Assembly (NCBI RefSeq): GCF_010093535.1
Contig: NW_022985241.1
Coordinates: 1,916 to 29,323, forward strand
Length of the DNA: 27,408 nucleotides
Direction: 5' to 3'
Origin: Lindgomyces ingoldianus
Taxonomy: Eukaryota > Ascomycota > Dothideomycetes > Pleosporales > Lindgomycetaceae
Both the position numbers and the translations under genes were made by a program. The notes under the pieces were generated by a model. The model had not been told where the DNA came from. It saw only the letters and a program-made list of their open reading frames with translations, and made no database searches. Shown here piece after piece: positions 21,054 through 27,408 of this stretch (position 1 is the stretch's first letter; every line of letters begins with the position of its first letter).

Positions 21054-21395
21054 TTCTGACCAGTTAGTAATGATTGTGCCAATCTTTGGCCCGACTATGC
21101 ATACTGTGTGGCTGCCTAGTTCGACTTGAAATGCTGGGGATTGATAACCGGGGTGTTCTGAAGGCTGTAGAGCACTATCCACTTCGAAGTAACTTTTTGA
21201 CTTGGTCTTTGAGTCGTGACAAATTGTAGCAGATGGGAAAAATAGCCACAACCCATGATCCAAGCTGGTCGCGCAACCCATGCACTTCCATTCCATGACG
21301 CTGCTCCTGCCCTGAACTCCTTGGTGGTTTCTCCATCATACGAGGATTCTCGACCACGAAGTAGAGCATCATGCGCTGAGTTCCGCGGCAAAAGC

Positions 21396-22211
21396 CTAGT
21401 ACTGAACGATACTGGGCGAGCGTTCGTAGAATGTGATCCACTGGTTTTCATCACCGCTCAACACGTCGTAGAAGTCCGCATTGATCATGTGAGGCGCGAT
21501 GCGCATCCATCCGACATCTTCTTCTGTGCAACCCTCAATCGGCTCCAAAACCTCTTTCTCCCACCCGTCATCCTCTTGCTCTCCATCTTGCTGGCTCTCG
21601 GCCAACGGCTCCCAATTGCCATCCACAAACTTGACAAAAGCGTCGTCGGACCAGTGCGTTTCGCGAGAAATAGACTCCTCCAAGCTATCCAGCACCTCCT
21701 GGTCAATCTTGATGAAGTACCTGAAGCGTGGGATGACGGTCGGCTGGTAGTTTCCAGGCTGTCGCGCGACTTCGTCCGCAGTCCATGCGCGGAACCGCTC
21801 CCGCAGCGCCGCGGTCGAGGCTCCGTCCAGCGCGGACGCATCTTCAACCCACGTCCATTCCAGGCGCTCCGCAATCTCAGGCGCATCTGACTGCGCAATA
21901 CGCTTGCGCGAGTGGGCCTCGACGCGATCGCGGAACTTGGCCCACGTGGCGTCGTCGCCGTAGGTGCAGCGGTAGATGACCCATCCCCACCTCTTGATCT
22001 CGGGCAGCTGGGCGAGGTCGTCACGTATGGCACTCTGTGGCGACCGGATCATTGTGCGAGACTGTGACCACGGCGGGTAAGCCTGGCGGTGGACGAGTGG
22101 GCGAGTAGTCGCGCTTTTGGACAGATGCAATTGAGAAAACGGGGTAAAGGTTTTTTTGGTGATTGATGATGAACAGCAGGCGAAACGTGGAAACAGATTG
22201 AAAGGACCCAT
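21396..22211 (-). CDS. Fungal protein of unknown function (WGWVIYRCTYGDD family)
   Basis: A single open frame on the minus strand ends at the stop complementary to 21396-21398. Two ATG starts are possible. The upstream one (22211) gives 271 residues. The inner one (22052, context CACAATGATC) gives 218 and sits just ahead of the conserved part, so I favour the inner start and regard 22053-22211 as probable leader. The core reads WGWVIYRCTYGDD, then LEWTWVEDASALDGAS, LRERFRAW, and FRYFIKIDQEVLDSL. I recognise this as a widespread, often multi-copy fungal family without known activity, cytoplasmic by lack of signal or membrane segments. The C-terminal part is acidic (QQDGEQEDDGWEKEV). Codon use is normal and RIP-free. 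It converges on the LysM gene with 276 bp between the stops, which probably holds both 3' untranslated regions. Confidence 0.8.
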   Translation of the reverse strand: MGPFNLFPRFACCSSSITKKTFTPFSQLHLSKSATTRPLVHRQAYPPWSQSRTMIRSPQSAIRDDLAQLPEIKRWGWVIYRCTYGDDATWAKFRDRVEAHSRKRIAQSDAPEIAERLEWTWVEDASALDGASTAALRERFRAWTADEVARQPGNYQPTVIPRFRYFIKIDQEVLDSLEESISRETHWSDDAFVKFVDGNWEPLAESQQDGEQEDDGWEKEVLEPIEGCTEEDVGWMRIAPHMINADFYDVLSGDENQWITFYERSPSIVQY

Positions 22212-22244
22212 ATGAGTAGTGGAATGAAACGCAGTTGTTGGCAA

Positions 22245-22943
22245 AGTGGAAGATGATGAGCGAAGGAAGAGGCAAGCTCCGTCGCCTTACGTAAGCATTT
22301 TATTAACCGCTAACCCCATGCAATACCTAAACATAGTCTACATAGGGCAGTCAACCTAAGGCCACGGCTTGGCGATGCGCAATTTTGCTTTGCCGCCTCG
22401 AGGCTCTCATCGATCCCGGCCCGTCGAATCGCTCTGTACCCCCCACATCAGGGTTATTTCTACCTTTAGCAGGTTGTCTCGATTCTTAGCCGTGGCCTAG
22501 GCCGCTGGAACTTTGCGAGGCGCCATGCGGGCGAAGGTGGAGTTGTTAGGTGCTGGATGAGAGTATGATGGAGTGCATGGGGTGGAGATGGAAGGTGAAG
22601 TTGACGCTGGGACCGTGATAGACTAGCGCGCTTGGCACGACAATGGTGAGTGAAGGTGCGAGCACAAGAAGCAATATGTGCAAGGGCATGTAGCAATTTA
22701 TAATAGGTTCAGACTGTAAGTCATGTGTATATTTGTTAGGAGTTATGTACCCATACAAGTCTGCACCACAGATGAGCCGGACGTTGATCGAGCAATGTCA
22801 CGTGCTCATGGATAGTTGAAACACCTCTGCAATCTCATGCGAAGGTTTTTCTCTCCCTGAGAGATATACCGTGAAAGCAATTTCACTGGCCCTAACTACA
22901 GGGATAGGATGACGGAGAGGTGCCCATGGCGCATCATCCACCA
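22245..22943. other. Intergenic, normal GC; no gene supported
   Basis: This stretch separates the unknown-function gene from the downstream pseudogene. Short overlapping frames of 66-84 codons on the minus strand have no start context or domain support. An imperfect inverted repeat around CCTAAGGCCACGGCT (22355-22369) and AGCCGTGGCCTAGG (22488-22501) is the only structure noticed. The part adjoining 22245 should hold the promoter of the minus-strand gene. Confidence 0.4.
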
Positions 22944-23408
22944 TCACTTTAAAGATTTCTGTCCATCCGAGAAGAAGACGAATCCTCGCACATCCAGATC
23001 CCTGAATACCACACTAAGCTCTCTCGATCCACGCTCCTTGACCCGTCTAGCAATGCATATTTTGGCATTCTTGATGTGCTCCCGTTCCTCTTTCCCTACA
23101 ACCCATCGTACTGCAACCTCAGAGAAGAACAAGGTCTGCACCACTGGAAGACCATCTATAAGGATCCTGCAAGTTTCTTCAGACCACAAAATATCCCACA
23201 AATCCTGTCAGTATGGTTGGATAGCGGTGATAGCGGCCTGCTGACCGGGTATCCGGTTATCGATGAACACTTCCCTGTCTATTGACTCAGGGAAGATGAA
23301 TGTGCTGAGTGAATACAGGAGGATTATTGTCTCGACGTAGATATGACGGCTCACTTTCGGCAGGCGGATTGCATGAGGCACATCGACTACTTCGCCCAGT
23401 GTGTCCAA
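22944..23408 (-). pseudogene. 5'-truncated fungal protein fragment (F-box/DUF7730-like)
   Basis: Minus-strand frames 23208-23408 and 22944-23201 are in the same phase, separated by one TGA at 23208-23210. The text reads LPKVSRHIYVETIILLYSLSTF, matching the 'LPLTCRQIYxEAxxLLYSxNTF' signature of a large fungal family often annotated as DUF7730 or F-box-like. After the stop it continues into QDLWDILWSEETC and a C-terminal region typical of the same family. The usual tryptophan before 'DLWDIL' suggests a TGG-to-TGA change, which fits RIP-type mutation. No ATG precedes the signature and the upstream part is cut off where repeat DNA begins at about 23410. The fragment is non-functional. Confidence 0.65.
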
Positions 23409-23464
23409 CCGTTAGTTACGGAGCCTTTTGGAGGCTGTATAGTACAGTTACAGAAGAGGAGGCT

Positions 23465-23521
23465 GTTACTAACTAACTGTACAGAGGAGATGACGTTAGT
23501 GTACAGTTAGGATACAGTAAC
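23465..23521. repeat. Imperfect hairpin at gene-island/repeat border
   Basis: GTTACTAACTAACTGTACA at 23465-23483 is imperfectly complementary to TGTACAGTTAGGATACAGTAAC at 23500-23521, leaving a loop of about 16 nt. It sits at the transition from normal-GC DNA to RIP-like repeats and may be a terminal part of an unrecognised element. Confidence 0.5.
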
Positions 23522-23785
23522 TAAAGTATATTAAAGTATTATAAAGTAATTGCGCTAAAGCTAAAAACTATACCTAATTAAAAAGTTATAATACCTCTTA
23601 TAAGATCTACTATTATTAATTTTACTGTTTTAGTGTACTTTATAAGCTTAGTTAGCTTACTAGTAATAGTGTTATTACATAATTAATTCTTTTATAGTTT
23701 AAAAGCCTTTATTATTAACACTAATAGTTAATTCCTTTTTATTATAATAGTCTTTTTAGCTTATAAAAAGCACTACTTATACTTA

Positions 23786-24885
23786 ACGTACTTTACAGGC
23801 GAGTTGCTCACACACCTAAGTTGCTTACTTTTGCTAAGACCCTACTAAACTACTCTTCCTACACTAATGCATTCCCCACAACACTACTTAAACGCGCTAA
23901 AAGAATATTAGATACAGCTTACACTTTAAGCTTTTAAATAAGACATAAAACTTTTAAAAAAATGTGCTATAGCTATATATAGAGTCTTATAAAAGATAAT
24001 AAATAACTATAGCACTAGACAACCTTTATAAGCTAATTCTACAGCTAAATTATAAAGGCTAAGTAATAAAAAAAAGTAGGTAATTATTAAGACTATACTT
24101 AAGCTATATGCGCAAGGAATTTCCCCTTAGATAGCATTTATAGCTAATATAGCAAATTTTTTACACGCTAAGTGTAATTTAGGCTATGTTTATATAAACT
24201 AGCTTAGTACATTTATAAAGTGTTATTTAAAGCTTAAAGTAAAGTTTTAAGTATAAGTATAGTTAAAAGATATTTAGCTAATTATAAACTTTATCTTACT
24301 AAAGTTGTACATGTTATTATCTTAGATACTATACTTAGCTTTAATATTCTTTATAAGGCTAAACCTGCTTTAAATTACTTTAAAACTCTTAGAAAAAGCT
24401 CTTTTATAGTTATACTTACACTTAAATGTTACTTTAAGCTCTAAATAACGCTTTACAAACATACTAGGCTAGTTTATGTAAACATAGCCTAGATTACGCT
24501 TAGCGTGCAAAGAATTAGCTATATTAGCTATAAATGCTATCTAAGAGGAAATTCCTTGCGCATATAGCTTAAGTATAGTCTTAATAATTACCTGCTTTTT
24601 TTTATTACTTAGCTTTTATAATTTAGCTCTAGAATTAGCTTGTAAAGGTTGTCTAGCACTATAGTTATTTATTATCTTTTATAAGACTTTATACATAGCT
24701 ATAGTATATTTCTTTAAAAGTTTTATGTTTTATTTAAAAGCTTAGAGTGTAAGCTGTATCTAACATTCTTTTAGCACGTCTAAGTAGTGTTATAGGGAAT
24801 GCATTAGTGTAGAAAGAGTAGTTTAGTAGGGTCTTAGCAAAAGTAAGCAACTTAGGTGTGTAAGCAACTTGCCTGTGAAGTACGT
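23786..24885. mobile_element. Palindromic Fot1/pogo-like element with two inverted 5' halves
   Basis: Both ends begin ACGTACTT(T/C)ACAGGC read inward and are flanked by TA (23784-23785 and 24886-24887), as for Tc1/mariner-pogo insertions. The left arm (to about 24262) read on the plus strand, and the right arm (from about 24360) read on the minus strand, both encode the same degraded N-terminal transposase region. That region has 'LYAQGIS', 'NLGYV' and 'TFIKCYLKLKVKF' segments typical of the HTH/CENP-B DNA-binding domain of Fot1/pogo elements. No DDE catalytic region is present. It is therefore a head-to-head dimer of 5' ends, mobile only in trans if at all, and RIP-mutated. Confidence 0.7.
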
Positions 24886-24887
24886 TA

Positions 24888-25669
24888 TATAAAGTTACTA
24901 AAATTAATAAAAAACTAAAGGTAATCTTATAAAAAATAAAGTAGTAAAGTTAACTTTACTACTACTACTACTTTAGTAGCTAAGTAAGTAGCTAATCTCT
25001 AGCGTACTTATTTTCTACTAAAAAATTAAAGTAAAAGTTTAACTTATTAACTTTCTACTTTTTTTTTAAGCTACAACCTTTATTATTATAGAGAAAAGTA
25101 AGGTTAACTAAAAAAGCCTTTTTAAAGCACTTATTATGTAGGTTACTATAAGCTACTAAAAGCTTTCTTTATAATATCTTTAGTAATACTCTTTTTTTTT
25201 CTCTTTTCCTTCTTAAAGGTTTTTAAGTAGTGTGTATAGATTTTCTAGATAAATAACTTTATATGCTTATACTAAAATAAGTAGTATTTTTAGTAGTCTT
25301 TAAACTAAAGAAGGTAGAAAGACAAGTTAAAAATAGTTACTACACAGTAGTAAGAGATTTTTAACTCTAAAATAAAGGTTTTTCAGTACATAGTAAGCTT
25401 CTTAATGCTAAAGGCACTACTATTTTTAAAGTAGTTACTATAGTGCTTATAAAATAGGCGCTCTCTCTATGCTCTAAGCTTATTATTAATTACTTATAAG
25501 TATATAATTATTTGCTATAAGCTACTATAGCCTAATTTACTAGCGCTGCTTTTAAAGTGTTTAGTTATTTTATAAAAAGTTTTTAAAAAGTTTTTTATAC
25601 ACTTTACTTTTACTTATTTATTATTAGTAAGGCTGTTAAGTAAAGAATTATAACTATTATTTTTAATAT
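24888..25669. other. AT-rich decayed repeat, family shared with hAT-2 interior
   Basis: No gene is supported. On the plus strand, 25280-25450 resembles 18710-18870 inside hAT-2, both containing a TTTAGTAGTC-like start followed by TTAAACTAAA. The two copies are therefore from one repeat family. A triplet run of CTA/ACT lies near 24960-24975. The stretch ends exactly at the TG start of the gypsy LTR at 25670. Confidence 0.45.
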
Positions 25670-26022
25670 TGTCTGTACGCAGCAGCAGCGTCACGGTCTG
25701 GATATGTCACGATTATGCACGAGTAAGGTTATAGAGCTTCACAGAGGTCTAGTTCAATTACTACGTGAGGTATTATAGTAGGTACAAGACATTGTGTAAG
25801 GAACAGGAAGGTTTAGAAGGAAATTAGTAATTAAATACTTAGCTTAGAAGTCTAAGCGCTTTAAGTATAAATTAAGCCTGTTTTAAGTTTAGTTAGTGTT
25901 AAGGCAGTTTATGCTTAAGTTTATGTCTATGTTATGTTATGTTTATGTTAGACGTGCACTAATAATACTCTAGTACATGTCTAATATAGTTATGTCTAGG
26001 ATCTAGGGAGGATACTGTAACA
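25670..26022 (-). repeat. 3' LTR of a third gypsy element (minus strand)
   Basis: Plus-strand boundaries are TGTCTGTACG at the left and ACTGTAACA at the right, so the LTR starts TGTTACAGT and ends CAGACA in its own orientation. It is directly followed on the plus strand by the C-rich complement of a polypurine tract. The outer part (about 25671-25730) keeps normal GC. No second LTR is in the window, so the 353-bp length rests on the TG..CA ends and the composition break. Confidence 0.7.
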
Positions 26023-26036
26023 GTACCCCCCCTCTT
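26023..26036 (-). promoter_or_regulatory. Polypurine tract of the third gypsy element
   Basis: Plus strand GTACCCCCCCTC; on the minus strand this is a G-rich tract ending in GTAC next to the TGTTAC LTR start. It marks the 3' end of the retroelement's internal region and fixes its minus-strand orientation. Confidence 0.75.
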
Positions 26037-26889
26037 ATTAAGAAGGGAATCCTTTACATTAGTAGTTCTAGCATTAAGTTGTCTTTATTAGAGTACAGGT
26101 TTAGTTTAGATAAGTATTAGGTGTAGAATTAGGTTACTGCAGAGTTTTTTTACAGGGCTTCTATAGGTTCTTATAACAGTTTGTTATATCTAGTCTATTT
26201 TATAAGATATTTATAAGTATGTTTTTTTTTATTAAACTAAATCTATTTAACGTCTTTTACAACATATTCTAGTTTATTATTTATAATAATAGGTTTAGGT
26301 AGTAGGTTTAGCTGTCTAGGTAGATAGTTAGATTTAGAGGCTGCTTAGCGCAGCAATAATACATAGAACACAGGGTGTATCTTTATGCTGTTAGGTAGGA
26401 TTAATTAGTAAGCATGCAATAAGACTATATAGGCTACTATAAAAAGGCTAAGGTTCTTCTAATTAAGTTTCTTTAATTATTAGTTTATTTAGATATTTCT
26501 AGCATCTAGCTAGACCTTCTTGCTAGCTGCATACATAGAGGCAGAAGTTTAGGATTAGTTTATGTACTCTTGTTAAAAAGCTTAAGCCTATATAAGCTTT
26601 TTATAAACATATTTAAATATATTTTAGATTTTGTTAATAAGTCTATTTACATCTATTACTTATATAGATTAATAAGTTAGTTAGAGAGTATTTATAAGTA
26701 GTTTAAATTTTATTTAGGGGTAGTATCTATAGTTTGCTAAGAATAGAGATACTTATGTTAATTTAGATGTTATATTATTAGCTTTAAACTATGCTGTAGC
26801 TAACTATTTTACTTAGTTATCTTACTAGTAGTTTATGTACACTTATAAGACTTATTCTATTATAGTGTTTATGTTCTTAGTCTATCTCC
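26037..26889 (-). pseudogene. Integrase C-terminus and chromodomain of third gypsy element, truncated and RIP-degraded
   Basis: On the minus strand the text near 26370-26270 reads SIKIHPVFYVLLLR, the conserved HPVFHVSLL segment at the integrase C-terminus. Near 26275-26130 it reads KLEYVVKDVK, then KHTYKYLIK and YNKLLxEPIEAL, a chromodomain with degraded aromatic positions. Upstream coding text toward 26880 is full of stops and I could not place the integrase core with confidence. Retroelement text ends at about 26889, where normal-GC DNA starts, so RT, RNase H, gag and the 5' LTR are absent. Chromodomain architecture again indicates a chromovirus. Confidence 0.7.
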
Positions 26890-27408
26890 CTGCGACTGCT
26901 GCGGGTCAGGCCTTGTTCGTCTCGATTGGGCATCGCGCTGGATCCGACCCCCTTTTCGCTCCTCTTTTTGGCCTAGATCGGTGGACTTGACCATGGCGCC
27001 ACCTATTACGGTATAGCGTATAATTGCTCCTTTGTGTGAAAGATAGCTGCTTCCTCCCTCGTTCCCCTAGCTATTGCCAAGACGCAGGTGCGAATGCAAA
27101 GAGTAAGAGGAACCTATCTAGAGCGCATCTTTCTTAACAATATCTACTGCAATGCCTCTCAAATGGATAGTATATACCACAGACTCGCGTCAAGGGCCGC
27201 TCCAGGAGCAAGTATGGCTACGCTATTGCTACCCTCGTCTCTCTATGCCCTCCGCTTACTTAAATAATAGTGCTCTTGGGATGGGCCTGCTATTGCAGCC
27301 GCCCATGCGGAATCGCTTTTGATTTTCCTTTGCAGCGACGCGCGCACAGACTCTGCAGTTCGCACAGCAGCTACTAGCCCCGACTGTCGACCACGACTTC
27401 AACTACCA
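26890..27408. other. Normal-GC end of window; possible 5' part of a plus-strand gene
   Basis: Composition switches abruptly at about 26890. An ATG in good context (GACCATGGCGCC, at 26993) opens a short frame MAPPITV before TAG. A GTATAG donor candidate falls directly after ATTACG. Near the end, a pyrimidine-rich tract ending TTTGCAG (about 27335) precedes an open frame to the window edge (ATRAQTLQFAQQLLAPTVDHDFNY). These are compatible with a multi-intron gene entering the next window, but the exon chain cannot be proven and no domain is recognisable. Confidence 0.3.

Larger units (their letters stand above)
17936..21063 (+). other. LysM gene intron 6, inflated by hAT-2
   Basis: Donor GTGAGT at 17936 and acceptor CCAG ending at 21063. 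Without the 3,063-bp insertion and one duplicated octamer the intron is 57 nt, with branch CTAAC 10 nt before the exon. The final exon (21064-21119) completes the last LysM module with NDCANLWPDYAYCVAA and a TAG stop, confirming that both sides belong to one gene. Confidence 0.92.
12350..21119 (+). pseudogene. Secreted multi-LysM (CBM50) protein gene, broken by two hAT insertions and one stop
   Basis: Deduced exons are 12350-12519 joined to 15696-15850 (exon 1, split by hAT-1), 15901-16534, 16603-16734, 16797-17326, 17403-17507, 17558-17935 and 21064-21119. They total 2,160 nt, or 720 codons with the TAG stop, and every junction keeps phase. Introns have GT..AG ends and CTGAC/CTAAC branch sites. 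The start ATG lies in AAAACCATG. Residues 1-21 form a signal peptide (hydrophobic core, then AHA before QQ). LysM modules with GDSC, GDDC, GDYC and GDGC motifs lie near residues 220-267, 269-319, 360-408 and 668-718. Two divergent cysteine-containing WNP modules lie near 463-534 and 556-623, separated by Ser/Thr/Pro linkers. LysM modules bind chitin oligomers, and no GH18 catalytic domain is present. Role inferred: an apoplastic or cell-wall chitin-binding protein. Defects are hAT-1 in exon 1, TGA at 16837-16839 (codon 378), and hAT-2 in the last intron. Confidence 0.9.

Noticed and set aside
21255..21890. 211-codon plus-strand open frame
   Set aside because: Antisense to the conserved minus-strand gene at 21396-22211; no motif of its own.
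22909..23285. Plus-strand frames of 111 and 69 codons
   Set aside because: Antisense to the F-box/DUF7730-like pseudogene, which has family signatures on the minus strand.
1..27408. CRISPR arrays, bacterial operons, tRNA or rRNA genes
   Set aside because: No regularly spaced repeats, no Shine-Dalgarno-led genes and no RNA gene signature; the window is eukaryotic.

Overview
The window looks like an AT-rich, transposon-packed stretch of a filamentous ascomycete (Pezizomycotina) genome. The genes have short introns of 50-76 nt with GTGAGT/GTACGT donors and CTGAC/CTAAC branch sites. The transposons carry heavy C-to-T and G-to-A decay that turns their reading frames into TAA/TAG-rich text, the pattern left by repeat-induced point mutation (RIP). 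A dothideomycete-like genome with AT-rich isochores would fit, but I cannot fix the species. No bacterial features, CRISPR arrays, tRNA or rRNA were seen.

Layout. (1) 1-2419: decayed repeats. They include a Fot1/pogo-like fragment (about 66-598), a 64-bp direct repeat (1-64 and 1500-1563) and probably the 5' part of a plus-strand Ty3/gypsy element. (2) 2425-10183: a complete but RIP-dead Ty3/gypsy chromovirus on the minus strand, with two 617-bp LTRs and a 5-bp target duplication (CTTCC). (3) 10189-11704: protease-to-RT fragment of another gypsy element on the plus strand, apparently the host into which element 2 inserted. (4) 11705-12349: normal-GC upstream region. (5) 12350-21119: one plus-strand gene for a secreted multi-LysM protein (7 exons, 720 codons including the stop), now broken three ways. 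A 3,168-bp hAT transposon sits in exon 1, a 3,063-bp hAT-like element sits in the last intron, and exon 4 carries one in-frame TGA. (6) 21396-22211: a convergent minus-strand gene of a fungal family of unknown function. (7) 22944-23408: a truncated minus-strand pseudogene resembling fungal 'IYxEAxxLLY' proteins. (8) 23410-25669: decayed repeats, including an 1,100-bp palindromic Fot1/pogo-like element bounded by TA. (9) 25670-26890: 3' part of a third gypsy chromovirus, with its LTR, polypurine tract, chromodomain and integrase tail. (10) 26890-27408: normal-GC sequence, possibly the start of a gene running off the window.

How it fits together. The only host genes are islands of normal base composition between RIP-mutated transposons. 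The LysM gene is the main story. Removing either hAT element together with one copy of its 8-bp target duplication rejoins the exon or intron exactly in frame, so the gene structure can be deduced from sequence alone. All seven exons keep phase across six deduced introns. The second element landed on the splice branch site and duplicated it. I found no new defence or enzymatic system here. The interest lies in the stepwise transposon dismantling of a chitin-binding gene, in edge-protected RIP patterns and in a clear assembly artefact around the N gap.
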